From Asticcacaulis endophyticus (GTDB lineage Bacteria; Pseudomonadota; Alphaproteobacteria; Caulobacterales; Caulobacteraceae): a stretch of 64,000 bases of DNA. Both the position numbers and the translations under genes were made by a program. The notes beneath the pieces were generated by a model. That model saw nothing but the letters and a program-made list of their open reading frames with translations, ran no database searches and was not told the origin of the DNA. Shown here in pieces: positions 1 to 8,991 of this stretch. Location of the stretch: positions 1,479,722 to 1,543,721 of the forward strand of contig NZ_BMZB01000001.1 in NCBI RefSeq assembly GCF_014652575.1. Reading direction: 5' to 3'. How positions within the stretch are numbered: position 1 is the stretch's first letter; every line of letters begins with the position of its first letter.

Positions 1-339
1 GCCGACCTGATGCGCATCCCTGAAAGCGATATCAAGGATCTTTATTCCGTCCTGACGATCGTCGGCGGCAAGATTGTTCATGCGCAGGACGCGTTTAAAC
101 CGCTCGCCCCGGCGGCGCTGCCGATCAGCCCTGACTGGTCGCCGGTGCGCACCTTTGGCGGGTATCAGCATAAAAAGGCTGAGATCGCGTCGCTCGACAA
201 AATCTCTCGCCTATCTTGCGCCTGCGGTACGGACTGTAAGGTGCACGGCCATGCCCACGGAGGCGCCTATGCCGCCAATGTTCCGGCGAATAATCTGCGT
301 GATTTCTGGGGTGTGCTCGGCTGCGCGTGCTGGGCGTGA
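1..339 (+). CDS. Amidohydrolase family protein, C-terminal part (5' end outside window)
   Basis: The reading frame is open from base 1, so the gene begins upstream of the window and only about 112 C-terminal residues are present. The segment with LYSVLTIVGGKIVHA resembles the closing beta strands of YtcJ-type amidohydrolases, which carry a Val-x-Gly-Gly-Lys-Ile-Val motif near the end of the metal-dependent hydrolase fold. The tail is rich in Cys and His (SCACGTDCKVHGHAHGG), which is unusual. The active-site residues lie outside the window, so substrate cannot be judged. The stop overlaps a possible GTG start of the next gene, suggesting an operon. Confidence 0.7.
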   Translation, partial: ADLMRIPESDIKDLYSVLTIVGGKIVHAQDAFKPLAPAALPISPDWSPVRTFGGYQHKKAEIASLDKISRLSCACGTDCKVHGHAHGGAYAANVPANNLRDFWGVLGCACWA

Positions 340-614
340 CCGTGACCGCTCAGCATCTCAAGATCGTGATCGGACTGGTGCTCGGTTTCGGCATAGGGTT
401 CGGCTGCCGCGTGAGCGGTATCCCCAGCCCTGCGCCGCCCGTAATCACCGGCGCTTTGCTGGTCGTCGCCATGACGGTCGGGTGGATACTCACTGACCGC
501 AGGTTGTCGCATCGGCCCAAAGTGAGCGAAGTACACAGTGGCGGCCCCACCGGCCATCCCCATAAACCAGCCCAGACCCAAACCCCTCAACCCCAAACCT
601 CCAGGAAAGACTGA
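336..614 (+). CDS. XapX domain (DUF1427) small membrane protein
   Basis: About 92 residues. The core GFGIGFGCRVSGIPSPAPPV followed by a second hydrophobic stretch matches the XapX/DUF1427 pattern: a glycine-rich transmembrane helix, a short proline-rich turn and a second helix. The function of the family is unknown; members often sit beside amidohydrolase or transporter genes. The C-terminus is a hydrophilic Pro/Gln/His-rich tail. Three in-frame GTG codons (327, 336, 342) are possible starts; 336 is preferred because it forms a GTGA overlap with the upstream stop. A second XapX gene follows after two bases. Confidence 0.65.
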   Translation: MTVTAQHLKIVIGLVLGFGIGFGCRVSGIPSPAPPVITGALLVVAMTVGWILTDRRLSHRPKVSEVHSGGPTGHPHKPAQTQTPQPQTSRKD

Positions 615-616
615 TC

Positions 617-775
617 ATGTGGCCCACGTTTATCGGTATCGCGCTTGGTCTGTTGATCGGGTTTGTCTGTCGTTTTTTTGATCTGCCCTTGCCGGCCCCA
701 CCCAGGCTTGTCGGCGCCCTGCTGGTTCTGACCATGACCCTAGGCTTTGTCGCAGGCGGATATATTGTGAGTTAG
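617..775 (+). CDS. Second XapX-like (DUF1427) micro-membrane protein, 52 residues
   Basis: This short ORF encodes 52 residues: one glycine-rich hydrophobic helix (IGIALGLLIGFVCRFF), the turn LPLPAPPRLVGA and a second helix. It is clearly a paralogue of the preceding XapX protein without the hydrophilic tail. It starts at an ATG preceded by AGGAAAG and lies 2 bases after the preceding stop and 3 bases before the MFS gene, so it is almost certainly part of the same transcript. Its role is unknown; tandem XapX proteins suggest a two-part membrane component. Confidence 0.7.
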   Translation: MWPTFIGIALGLLIGFVCRFFDLPLPAPPRLVGALLVLTMTLGFVAGGYIVS

Positions 776-778
776 TGT

Positions 779-2374
779 ATGTCAGTCGCTTATAAATCCA
801 CGGGTAAATCCACTGGCGCCTTTGCGCCTTTGCGCCAGCCGGTATTTGCCGTGTTGTGGGCCGCCACCGTGCTGGGCAATACCGGCTCATTCATGCGCGA
901 TGTCGCCTCTAGCTGGCTGATGACGGATCTTTCCGGATCACCGGCGGCGGTGGCGATGGTGCAGGCGGCGGCCACCCTGCCGATCTTTTTGCTGGCCATT
1001 CCGGCGGGTGTGCTGACCGATATTCTGGACCGGCGTAAGTTGTTGATCTTCATTCAGCTTTTGCTGGCATCGGTCAGTCTGGCTCTGGTGGTCCTGTCGG
1101 CGAATGGCCTGATGAGCGTCGAATGGCTGATTGGTCTGACGTTTGTCGGTGGGATTGGGGCGGCGCTGATGGGGCCGACCTGGCAGGCGATTGTGCCGGA
1201 ACTGGTCCAAAAGCCTGACGTAAAAAACGCCATCGCCCTCAATTCACTGGGTATCAATATTGCCCGCTCCATCGGCCCGGCCGCCGGCGGGATGCTGCTG
1301 GCATCGTTTGGCGCGGCCCTGACCTATGGGGCGGACGTGGCGACTTACGGTTTCGTGATTGCCGCCCTGCTGTGGTGGAAGCGACCCAAGACCGAGGCCT
1401 CAGATCTGAAAGAATCGTTCTCAGGCGCGTTCCGGGCGGGGATGCGCTATGTGAAGGCCAGCCGCGAACTGCACCGTGTCCTGATGCGGGCGGCTATATT
1501 CTTTGCCTTTGCCAGTTCGGTCTGGGCCCTGCTGCCGCTGGTGGCCAAGACCCTGCTTAAGGGCGATGCCGCCTTTTATGGCCTGTTGCTGGGTGCCGTG
1601 GGTGCCGGGGCGATTGGCGGGGCCTTGCTCCTGCCGCGGTTGCGCCAAAGGCTGAACGCGGATGGCCTGATGCTGATGGCGGCGATTGTAACCGCCCTTG
1701 CCATGACGGTGCTGGCCGCGTCTCCGCCCAAGGTTGTGGCCGTGATCATCCTGCTGTTTATGGGGGCGGCGTGGATCATAGCGCTCACCACCCTTAACGG
1801 TACGGCTCAGTCAGTCCTGCCGAACTGGGTGCGCGGGCGGGCGTTGGCGGTCTATCTGACCGTATTTAACGGCGCTATGACGGCGGGCAGTCTGGGCTGG
1901 GGGGCGGTGGCGCAGGTCACCAATGTGGCGACGACGCTGCTGATCGCGGCCGCGGGCTTATTTCTGGCGGGGCTGATCTTTCACCGCTTTAAGCTGCCGG
2001 TCGGTGAGGCGGACCTGACGCCATCGGTGCACTGGCCGGAGCCGGTCAGGCTTGAGGCCGCCGACCATGATCGCGGCCCGGTCCTGATCCTGATTGACTA
2101 TAAAATCCGCCGTGAAGACCGCCCGGCCTTTTTGGCCGCGTTGAAAGAGTTGTCGTTTGAGCGCCTGCGTGACGGGGCCTATAGCTGGGGTGTCAGCGAA
2201 GACAGCGACGATGCGGAGCGCATCACCGAATGGTTCATGGTCGAATCGTGGGCGGAGCACCTGCGTCAGCACCAGCGCGTCTCAAAGGCTGATGCTGACC
2301 TGCAGGCGGGGGTGTTACGCTTTCACACCGGCCCTAATCGGCCGGTGGTGCGGCACTTATTGGCGTTAAGCTAA
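779..2374 (+). CDS. MFS transporter (MFS_3 / EntS-like) with C-terminal ABM-like domain
   Basis: 531 residues. The first roughly 410 form a 12-helix major facilitator domain of the MFS_3 (EntS, 'transmembrane secretion effector') type, with the loop [15 protein letters not shown] matching the conserved MFS motif between helices 2 and 3. After the last helix (about residue 400) comes a soluble segment of about 100 residues (from [17 protein letters not shown]) that resembles an antibiotic-biosynthesis-monooxygenase (dimeric alpha/beta barrel) fold; such tails occur in this MFS subfamily. Substrate is unknown; efflux of a small molecule is likely. It closes the XapX operon and converges on the catalase gene with a 9-base overlap. 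Confidence 0.85.
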   Translation: MSVAYKSTGKSTGAFAPLRQPVFAVLWAATVLGNTGSFMRDVASSWLMTDLSGSPAAVAMVQAAATLPIFLLAIPAGVLTDILDRRKLLIFIQLLLASVSLALVVLSANGLMSVEWLIGLTFVGGIGAALMGPTWQAIVPELVQKPDVKNAIALNSLGINIARSIGPAAGGMLLASFGAALTYGADVATYGFVIAALLWWKRPKTEASDLKESFSGAFRAGMRYVKASRELHRVLMRAAIFFAFASSVWALLPLVAKTLLKGDAAFYGLLLGAVGAGAIGGALLLPRLRQRLNADGLMLMAAIVTALAMTVLAASPPKVVAVIILLFMGAAWIIALTTLNGTAQSVLPNWVRGRALAVYLTVFNGAMTAGSLGWGAVAQVTNVATTLLIAAAGLFLAGLIFHRFKLPVGEADLTPSVHWPEPVRLEAADHDRGPVLILIDYKIRREDRPAFLAALKELSFERLRDGAYSWGVSEDSDDAERITEWFMVESWAEHLRQHQRVSKADADLQAGVLRFHTGPNRPVVRHLLALS

Positions 2375-4459
2375 CGTCCGCACATTCGGTTCTCGCTCAA
2401 AGAAGCGCTGTGCTGCCTTATCGATAAAGTGCTCGGCAAAGACCACGCCGTCATCATGCACCACCCCGGCCTTATCGAGCAGGGGATGGCTTTGCGGTGT
2501 GTGACCGATGGCTTTAAGGTGGCCAAAGGCATCCATCACAAACTGAATGGCTGCCCCTTCAGTCATCAGCGCCTTGCAGCCGTCATCTGACAGGCAGACA
2601 AAGATAGCATCAAACAGGGCTGACGGCGCGCCCTGAAGCTGGGCATCGGCGGCCATCAGTTTGCCGTCCGACAGTTTGGCCCCACCGACCTTAGGGGCGA
2701 TGATCACGGCTTTGCCGCCCGCGTCGGTCACCGAGGTCTTGACCTGCTTCAACAGAGCGGCATCGGTGCCATCGGCGATCAGAATCCCGACCGCGCGGCC
2801 CTTAAGAGTGGGTTTCAGGTTTTTCTGGATCGACAGGGCGTCCGACGCGGGCAGGTCAAACGGCGCGCGGGCCGCCTTTGCCTTATCCGGCAGGGGCATG
2901 TTCATACCGTCGGCCACACGCTTGGCCAGTTCATCCGTGACATTGCGCAGATTACCGAGCATCCGCTCACGCACCGGGGCTAAACCGACCTTGGACAGTT
3001 CAAACACGAAGCTTGAGGCGATGTGGGCCTGCTCGGACTCGGTTTGCGAAATCCAGAACAGGCGGGCCTGAGAGTAGTGGTCGGCAAACAGTTCGGCCCG
3101 CACCCGCAGCTTATCACCCTGTTCGTCCTGATCGGCGCGACCAGCATCAGTCTTGAAACCCGTCACCGGACATTCGCGCGGTCCGCCCGGTTCGCCAAAT
3201 TCGGCCAAAGAATTAGGCTCATAGTTGGCGCGGCCCTTGGGCACGTTCATCTGCATCATGCCGTCGCGTTGGAAGTTCATGACCGGACATTTGGGCGCAT
3301 TGATCGGCAATTGATGGAAATTGGCGGTGCCCAGGCGTGATTTTTGGGTATCGAGATAGGAGAATAACCGCCCCTGCAACAAGGGATCATTGCTGAAATC
3401 TATGCCGGGCACGATATTGGCCGGGCAGTAGGCGACCTGCTCGGTCTCCGCAAAGAAGTTATCCGGATTGCGATCCAGCACCATGCGGCCGATAATTTTA
3501 ATGGGCAGGGTTTCTTCGGGGATCAGCTTGGTGGCATCGAGCACATCATAGGGCAGGCTGTCGGCAAAGGCCTGATCGAACAGTTGCACGCCAAGTTCCC
3601 ATTCCGGGAAGTTGCCGGTGTCGATAGCTTCATAAAGGTCGCGGCGGTGGTAATCATTATCCGCCGATTGCAGCTTAAGCGCTTCTTCCCAGACCGTGGA
3701 TTGCAGGCCCAGCTTGGGCTTCCAGTGGAATTTCACAAAGGTCGACTGGCCTTTGGCATTGATGAAGCGGAAAGTGTGAACCCCGAAGCCTTCGATGGTG
3801 CGTAAACTGCGTGGAATGGTGCGGTCCGACATGGCCCACATCAGCATGTGGGTCGTCTCCGGCATCAGCGACGCGAAGTCCCAGAAGGTGTCGTGCGCCG
3901 ATCCGGCCTGCGGATAGCCGGAATTGGCTTCCATCTTTACCGAATGGACAAGGTCAGGGAACTTGATGGCGTCCTGAATGAAAAAGACCGGGATGTTGTT
4001 GCCGACCAGATCCCAGTTGCCTTCCTGGGTATAGAACTTGACCGCAAAGCCTCGGACATCGCGTGGCGTATCGACCGAACCGGCCCCGCCCGCCACGGTC
4101 GAAAAGCGGGTGAACACCGGCACTTTTTCGCCGACCCTCTGAAACAAATCGGCGGTGGTGACATCCGACAGCGATTGCGTCAGCTCAAAATAGCCGTGCG
4201 CGCCGGAACCACGCGCATGAACGATGCGCTCTGGGATGCGTTCATGGTCAAAGTGGAAAATCTTTTCACGCAGGATGAAGTCTTCGAGCAGACTTGGCCC
4301 GCGCGCGCCTGATTTAAGACTGTTCTGGTTATCGGAGACGCGGATGCCCTGATTGGTGGTCAGATGGCCGTCCGGCGTGTGGGGGCCTTTTTCCGGCACC
4401 TGCTGATGGGTTTCGCCGCCGTTACCTTTGACCGTGTCAAAATGTGTCTTATCGTCCAT
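2366..4459 (-). CDS. katE: Large-subunit catalase, HPII/KatE type
   Basis: Haem catalase that disproportionates hydrogen peroxide in the cytoplasm. About 697 residues, the size of large-subunit clade 2 catalases. Numbered from an upstream in-frame ATG at 4477, the catalytic His87 ([10 protein letters not shown]), Asn160 (DLVGNNIPV) and the haem-ligand Tyr374 (RLFSYLDTQ) are present. The last ~150 residues ([17 protein letters not shown] onward) form the flavodoxin/DJ-1-like domain typical of HPII. The start at 4459 (MDDKTHF) is preferred because GGGAGG lies just upstream. A candidate small RNA is divergent from it. Expected to be a stationary-phase or general-stress gene, though no clear EcfG promoter was found. 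Confidence 0.95.
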   Translation of the reverse strand: MDDKTHFDTVKGNGGETHQQVPEKGPHTPDGHLTTNQGIRVSDNQNSLKSGARGPSLLEDFILREKIFHFDHERIPERIVHARGSGAHGYFELTQSLSDVTTADLFQRVGEKVPVFTRFSTVAGGAGSVDTPRDVRGFAVKFYTQEGNWDLVGNNIPVFFIQDAIKFPDLVHSVKMEANSGYPQAGSAHDTFWDFASLMPETTHMLMWAMSDRTIPRSLRTIEGFGVHTFRFINAKGQSTFVKFHWKPKLGLQSTVWEEALKLQSADNDYHRRDLYEAIDTGNFPEWELGVQLFDQAFADSLPYDVLDATKLIPEETLPIKIIGRMVLDRNPDNFFAETEQVAYCPANIVPGIDFSNDPLLQGRLFSYLDTQKSRLGTANFHQLPINAPKCPVMNFQRDGMMQMNVPKGRANYEPNSLAEFGEPGGPRECPVTGFKTDAGRADQDEQGDKLRVRAELFADHYSQARLFWISQTESEQAHIASSFVFELSKVGLAPVRERMLGNLRNVTDELAKRVADGMNMPLPDKAKAARAPFDLPASDALSIQKNLKPTLKGRAVGILIADGTDAALLKQVKTSVTDAGGKAVIIAPKVGGAKLSDGKLMAADAQLQGAPSALFDAIFVCLSDDGCKALMTEGAAIQFVMDAFGHLKAIGHTPQSHPLLDKAGVVHDDGVVFAEHFIDKAAQRFFEREPNVRTLA

Positions 4460-4578
4460 GATGGCCTCCCAGCGCATATGTTGAATGGCGGGAAGGTGCG
4501 CCTTATGGGCGTAAAGATGCAGTCGTTAACGCGGCTGAATAGATAAGGGGACTGCGTGCGACACGCTTAAAATTTACG

Positions 4579-4598
4579 TTTTGTATACGATCACAAAA
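4579..4598. promoter_or_regulatory. Inverted repeat upstream of katE
   Basis: TTTTGT and ACAAAA flank an 8-base spacer, about 120 bases upstream of the katE start. It sits where a katE promoter or operator would be expected. The binding protein is unknown, and AT-rich repeats of this size can arise by chance. Confidence 0.25.
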
Positions 4599-4681
4599 CT
4601 ACTCCAAAATGTAACATGAGTTGAAGCGGATTGTGTTTTAAAAAACTTGCAACTTTGTGCGTCGCAGCATATTCTGAGGTT

Positions 4682-4766
4682 GTTCAGCGTTTCGACGCTG
4701 ATTGCCCTTCCTGGGCGTTTCCTCCCTGTAAACTTTTAGCCGGACATTCGTGTCCGGCTTTTTTTT
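4682..4766 (+). ncRNA. Candidate small RNA with C-rich (anti-Shine-Dalgarno) loops and own terminator
   Basis: Seen directly: four consecutive hairpins. CAGCG/CGCTG (4685-4700); GCCC-TTCCT-GGGC (4704-4716); GTTT-CCTCCCTGT-AAAC (4717-4733), whose loop is complementary to Shine-Dalgarno sequences; and a strong terminator with a TTCG loop and a run of eight T (4738-4766). A plausible sigma-70 promoter precedes it: TTGCAA (4647-4652), 17-base spacer, TATTCT (4670-4675), placing the 5' end near 4682 and giving about 85 nt. Loops with CCTCC occur in several alphaproteobacterial trans-acting sRNA families that mask ribosome-binding sites. No protein gene explains the terminator. Divergent from katE. 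Confidence 0.6.
4738..4766 (+). terminator. Rho-independent terminator of the candidate sRNA
   Basis: Nine-base-pair stem AGCCGGACA/TGTCCGGCT closed by a TTCG tetraloop and followed by a run of T. The nearest upstream transcript on this strand would be the candidate small RNA. Confidence 0.85.
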
Positions 4767-4796
4767 GCCCAAATAGGGGCCCGAAATCGAGGCATG

Positions 4797-4830
4797 AAAA
4801 AAAACCGCCGAAATCATTTCCGGCGGTTTT
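4797..4830 (-). terminator. Rho-independent terminator after opgH
   Basis: On the minus strand CCGCCGGAAAT pairs with ATTTCGGCGG, with a T-run following (read as A-run 4796-4804 on the plus strand). It lies 13 bases beyond the opgH stop codon. Confidence 0.85.
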
Positions 4831-4842
4831 GGGAAGCTAAAA

Positions 4843-6720
4843 TTATGGCGCCTGCGTTACGGGTGTTAAGGGTGTGTCCAGCAGGCTATCGTCCTGTGGC
4901 GTGAGACGGCCTTCTTCGGGGATCAGGAACACTGGCATCAGGCGGCGCGGTGTCGCCTTAGCCGTAAGGTAAGCCACCGGCACCGACAGCATCAGTGCAA
5001 AGGCCGCACCGGCGGTCATCAGCAAGGTTTCGGGCGCAAAGATAGACGCGACCAGCAACAGCCCCATGCCGATCAGGGTGTGGGCGGTGAAGCGCCGGGC
5101 CAGTTCATCGGCGGAGACTTCGTATTCCGACCGGCGCTGGGATTTCCAGCCGCTTTTGCGACCCGACAGGATCGACGCCACCATAAAGGCGTGGCTGATC
5201 ATCACGACCGGCGCGATCAGGGTCGACAACACCGTCTCGACCATCAGGCTCACCGTCGCGCGCACACCGCCGCCAAAGCCAGAGCGGGTATCTGGATCGC
5301 GCAGAACAACAATAGCCGCCAGAACCTTGGGCACAATGAGGAACGCCATGGTGACGGCGAACAATCCGGCCAGCGGCCCAACCGAGGTCGCCGCAGGGGC
5401 AATATCTGCGGCGGCCAGAGCGGCGCCAGTAATAACCATACCCACCCACATCGGGGCCAGCAGATAGTTAAACACGCCGCGCAGCAGGTGGAAACGGTTG
5501 ATGCCGTGCAGGCCCGAAGCGCCGACTACGGCGGCATGTTGCAGATTGCCCTGACACCAGCGCCGGTCACGGCCCAGAGTGTCCATCAGGCTGGGCGGGC
5601 TTTCCTCATACGATCCGTCAAGGTGCGGGGCCATATGTACGGCCCAGCCGGCGCGGCGTAGCAGGGCGGCCTCAACAAAGTCGTGGCTCATGATATGGCC
5701 GCCAAAGGGCGCACGACCGGGCAGGTGCGGCAGACCGGCAGCTTCGGCAAAGGCGCGGGTGCGGATAATGGCGTTGTGGCCCCAGAAATTGCCCTCAGAC
5801 CCGGACCACCACGCAATGCCACAGGCGGCAACCGGGCCGTAAAGGCGGGCGGCGAATTGCTCACAGCGCGCAAACAGGCTTTTGCGGTTGATCAGGCGCG
5901 GCGCGGTCTGGATCAGGCCAACGCGGGGGTGGCGCTCCATCCCGCCCGCCAGTCGCACCAGAGTGTTGCCGCTCATCAAACTGTCAGCATCGAGCACGAT
6001 CATGTGGGCGTAGGCCCCGCCATGGCGGCTGACCCAGTCGGCGATATTGCCCGCTTTACGGTCGGTATTGATCGGGCGGCGGCGGTAATAGATACGCGGC
6101 GCACCGCTTAAGCGCTGCATCTTGAGGAAGGCGGTGCGCTCAGTCTCAGCCGCAACCGGATCTTGCGTGTCGCTCAGGACAAAGATATCAAACCGATTGC
6201 CTTGCAGGGTGGCGATCAGGGACTGACGGATGGTATCGAGCCGCCCCACGACCGCATGGGCGTCCTCGTTGCAGATCGGCATGAGAATGGCGGTTTTCTG
6301 GGTCAGCAGCGGGATCGGCCCGTCCGGAAACAGGCCCAGATCGTCCTGACGCGTAAGGTATACCCACACACCGGCCAGGGATGAGATAAAGGCAAAAGCC
6401 ATCCAGGTGAACAGAAAGCCCGCCAGACCTAAAAACACCATCTCCAGCGGGTGAAAGCCCTGATAGCTCAGGCTCGCCGCCAGCACGCCAATGCCGGTGA
6501 CCCCGATCAGCAGCGACAGGCCAAAGATGAACACCCGCCGCCAGATCATGTGGCGCGGTGAGGTCGGGATGAGGGCCGATGACAAGGCCCCTTCGGTCAG
6601 GGACTGCACCGGCATGTCGAGCGGGGCCTCAGACGGCATGACCGGCGTGTGAGGTTCGGTCACCGGCTGGCGGATGCCAAAGGCGGGGCCCAAGCGGCCT
6701 GCAAATCTCAGTAAGTCCAT
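4843..6720 (-). CDS. opgH: Glucans biosynthesis glucosyltransferase, MdoH/OpgH type
   Basis: Inner-membrane GT2 glycosyltransferase that builds and exports periplasmic glucan from UDP-glucose. About 625 residues, shorter than the roughly 850 of E. coli OpgH, mainly at the N-terminus. Two helices precede the catalytic domain; the GT2 motifs are visible: ILMPICNEDA at the start, the metal-binding VLDADSLM, the acceptor-loop SHDFVEAALLRRAGW and the Q/RxxRW-type DRRWCQGNLQ. Four or more helices follow. The start overlaps the upstream opgG stop by 13 bases (alternative ATG at 6732), so the pair is one operon, in the order G-H as in enterobacteria. Confidence 0.92.
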   Translation of the reverse strand: MDLLRFAGRLGPAFGIRQPVTEPHTPVMPSEAPLDMPVQSLTEGALSSALIPTSPRHMIWRRVFIFGLSLLIGVTGIGVLAASLSYQGFHPLEMVFLGLAGFLFTWMAFAFISSLAGVWVYLTRQDDLGLFPDGPIPLLTQKTAILMPICNEDAHAVVGRLDTIRQSLIATLQGNRFDIFVLSDTQDPVAAETERTAFLKMQRLSGAPRIYYRRRPINTDRKAGNIADWVSRHGGAYAHMIVLDADSLMSGNTLVRLAGGMERHPRVGLIQTAPRLINRKSLFARCEQFAARLYGPVAACGIAWWSGSEGNFWGHNAIIRTRAFAEAAGLPHLPGRAPFGGHIMSHDFVEAALLRRAGWAVHMAPHLDGSYEESPPSLMDTLGRDRRWCQGNLQHAAVVGASGLHGINRFHLLRGVFNYLLAPMWVGMVITGAALAAADIAPAATSVGPLAGLFAVTMAFLIVPKVLAAIVVLRDPDTRSGFGGGVRATVSLMVETVLSTLIAPVVMISHAFMVASILSGRKSGWKSQRRSEYEVSADELARRFTAHTLIGMGLLLVASIFAPETLLMTAGAAFALMLSVPVAYLTAKATPRRLMPVFLIPEEGRLTPQDDSLLDTPLTPVTQAP

Positions 6721-8228
6721 CTGAACATCCATGTTTCCGTGAGCGCCGTAGCGTCTTTGTGCAGCGCAAGCCGCAGGTCCGCTATTTTTGCCTGTTCGGG
6801 TTGGAGGTGGCCCAATTCTAGGTGAAACCACACGCGGATAACGCCGCGATCGTTTAGGGTTTGCAGCCTGACGGCGCTTAAAGTCCCGGCGGAGGATTCC
6901 GCCACGGCGGTCAGGGTGTCAGGGTCGATGCCTTTCAGAGCAAAATCGACCATAAACACCCGGCCATAGCCATTAATGTCCTTACCCGTGCGGGTTTGAA
7001 CCACACGACCGATCGTCTGGATTTGCGGATCAACCGAAGGTGATCCCCACATGACAGTATAGTGATAACTGTGGCCCCGGTGGGGCGCAAGCGGGGCAGA
7101 GGGCCGCCAGAAGGCCACAATGTTGTCAAAACCCTCAGTATTGGACGGCAACTCAATCAGATGCACCGCCCCCTTACCCCAGTCCCCTTTGGGGGTGACA
7201 TAACCGCTGGGGCGCAGGTCGTAGCGGGCTTCATAATCCTCAAATACCGCTTGCGATTGCTCGCGCTGCATCAGGCCAAAGCCTTTAGGGCCGGTATCCT
7301 GAAAGGCGCTTTCTTCAGGCTTAGGCGGGTTGGTCAGGACGCGCCAGATGGCCTCATCACTGCCGGTGCGCAGTTGCAAGCCGTCGGCATCGTGAACGGC
7401 CCCTCTGAAATCATCAAAGCCGCCCTGATCGGCAGGGCCGTAGAGATACATGGCCGTCAGCGGCGCAATGCCGACCATATCGAGCGTTACGCGCGGGAAC
7501 AGGGTGCATTGAATATCATAAACTGTCGCTGTGCCCGGCGTGATCTTGAACGCATAGGCACCAGAGACGCTGGGGCTATCGAGCAGGGCGTAGACCTGAA
7601 CGGACGTATCGCCCGCCTTGGGGCGTACGATCCAGTAGCTGCGGAAAATCGGAAATTCTTCGCCGCGCGCGCTGGCGGTCGCAAGCGCCAGTCCGCGACC
7701 CGACAGGCCGTAGGTTTGGTTTGTGGCTAAAGACCGGAAATAGCTGGCCCCCAGAAACACCGCCATTTCGTCCATACCGGGGACATTATGGGCGTGGATG
7801 CGAAACCCGGCATAGCCGATATCACCGGCAGGGGCCGTGGCCGAGCGTGGATCGAAAGTGAACTGCGCGGCGTCATACCGGAAGGGCAGTGCCTTACCGT
7901 CATGGACTTCAAAGATGTCTATGCGTTCGCGGCTTAAGCCGCCGCGATGGAAAAATTCGAGGTGATAGCCTAAGCCCGCCTGTTTCCACGGCCCATGTTC
8001 CGGCTTAAAGCGGATGCCGCGATAGGCGTCATAGCCTAGGCTGGCCAGTTCGGCGGGTAACTCGCTCGATGGCGCCACATAGGGGCTGCGGGCGGTTTTT
8101 CGCGCCAGATCAATGACCGTCTGAAAGCCAAAATTTGGGGCGCTGAGCGCACGCGCGGGCGCAAGCATGGTTGTCGCCATGGCCGCCGCACTGATCCCGC
8201 TCACAAACTGGCGTCGCTTCAAACTCAT
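6708..8228 (-). CDS. opgG: Periplasmic glucan biosynthesis protein, OpgG/OpgD family
   Basis: About 506 residues of the MdoG family (PF04349), which acts on the periplasmic glucan backbone made by OpgH. The N-terminus SLKRRQFVSGISAAAMATT is a twin-arginine signal ending near ALSA, so export through Tat is likely; this is a trait of OpgD rather than OpgG, and the exact paralogue is uncertain. Typical segments include YDAYRGIRFKPEHGPW, GYAGFRIHAHNVPG and VMWGSPSVDPQIQ. The start at 8228 is chosen over an upstream ATG because GGGGATAGG sits just before it and the signal peptide begins there. Confidence 0.88.
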   Translation of the reverse strand: MSLKRRQFVSGISAAAMATTMLAPARALSAPNFGFQTVIDLARKTARSPYVAPSSELPAELASLGYDAYRGIRFKPEHGPWKQAGLGYHLEFFHRGGLSRERIDIFEVHDGKALPFRYDAAQFTFDPRSATAPAGDIGYAGFRIHAHNVPGMDEMAVFLGASYFRSLATNQTYGLSGRGLALATASARGEEFPIFRSYWIVRPKAGDTSVQVYALLDSPSVSGAYAFKITPGTATVYDIQCTLFPRVTLDMVGIAPLTAMYLYGPADQGGFDDFRGAVHDADGLQLRTGSDEAIWRVLTNPPKPEESAFQDTGPKGFGLMQREQSQAVFEDYEARYDLRPSGYVTPKGDWGKGAVHLIELPSNTEGFDNIVAFWRPSAPLAPHRGHSYHYTVMWGSPSVDPQIQTIGRVVQTRTGKDINGYGRVFMVDFALKGIDPDTLTAVAESSAGTLSAVRLQTLNDRGVIRVWFHLELGHLQPEQAKIADLRLALHKDATALTETWMFRWTY

Positions 8229-8471
8229 CCTATCCCCAAAACACACAACTCTCGTCACCTGAATGCGGCTGCGTTCAGGTCTGAACTCAAAGCGGCACAC
8301 CCTTTGGAGGCTTAAAGGGCCATGCGGCGGGTCATTAAGAATCCGTCTGTTGAAATTGTGCTCAGAGGTCGCCCTCTGAACCCTGCTGTCTTATGCAGTG
8401 AACGGAAACCGTCGGCGGGCCTTTAAGGTCATGAGGCAACCGCTTGGGGCGTTAATGGCCTGACTTATCCC

Positions 8472-8494
8472 GGTGTCCCAATTTGCGGGACACC
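8472..8494. promoter_or_regulatory. Perfect inverted repeat GGTGTCCC-N7-GGGACACC
   Basis: Eight-base arms around a 7-base AT-rich centre. The layout resembles sites for bacterial enhancer-binding or other dimeric regulators, but no downstream sigma-54 promoter was recognised. It lies about 245 bases upstream of opgG and 500 bases upstream of the MFS gene. Confidence 0.35.
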
Positions 8495-8681
8495 ACAGAC
8501 AACGTCGCAAAGGACACAAACCGGGGAGGAATACAGCGCCTGCTTTGAAACAGGCCGCCGTCCGTGTCGCAATCCTTAAGACGCAATTAACCAGTTACGG
8601 TTTCGGGTTGTAAAAATTCGATAAGGAACGCGTACCAATTACAACAAAGGCGAATTATGAACGGTTGATTTCGCCTGTCTG

Positions 8682-8697
8682 GTGTCAAATCTGACAC
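8682..8697. promoter_or_regulatory. GTGTCA-N4-TGACAC palindrome
   Basis: Sixteen-base perfect dyad. The right half recurs as ATCTGACACA about 120 bases downstream, suggesting a repeated protein-binding site. The regulator is unknown. Confidence 0.3.
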
Positions 8698-8773
8698 ACT
8701 CAAACACACTCAGGTGTGGCTTTTAGGGTAATTTTTCACCGACAATTACGCATGGTCACGACGAGCGGCACGC

Positions 8774-8798
8774 TTGGTAAGGTGTATGGTCTTACCAA
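8774..8798. promoter_or_regulatory. Candidate GntR-family (UxuR/ExuR-like) operator
   Basis: TTGGTAAG, 9-base spacer, CTTACCAA: perfect 8-bp arms. Half-sites with TTGGT/ACCAA are characteristic of GntR (FadR subfamily) regulators of hexuronate genes. The site lies 194 bases upstream of an ExuT-like carrier, which fits sugar-acid-responsive repression. No regulator gene lies nearby, so the factor would act in trans. Confidence 0.5.
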
Positions 8799-8991
8799 AA
8801 AATCGCTATATCTGACACAGCGTGTTGAAGTCTGAGAATTTTTAGAGTCATATGTGCGCCAGAGTCAGGCAGCCGCGCACGCACGCGGACATAAACGGTC
8901 ACTACGTCGCTGAGTGATCGAAAACATAAAACAAGCGGCAACACGGGATATTGCACTGCGGGCCATGTACGGTCGCAGAAAAGGGAACGCT

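Larger units (their letters stand above)
8229..8991. other. Long non-coding interval between opgG and the MFS carrier gene
   Basis: 763 bases without a convincing gene. It holds a perfect 8-bp inverted repeat at 8472-8494, a GTGTCA-N4-TGACAC palindrome at 8682-8697, a second copy of the motif ATCTGACACA near 8809-8818, and a GntR-like operator at 8774-8798. The density of dyad symmetry suggests more than one regulator acts here on the divergent opgG and MFS genes. Confidence 0.6.

Noticed and set aside
4460-4640. EcfG (general stress) promoter for katE
   Set aside because: No GGAAC-N16/17-CGTT pair was found in the upstream region.
4631-4840. 69-codon ORF on the plus strand downstream of katE
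   Set aside because: It reads through a strong terminator and a series of hairpins, has Cys/Pro/Lys-rich non-protein-like sequence and no ribosome-binding site; the small-RNA explanation fits better.
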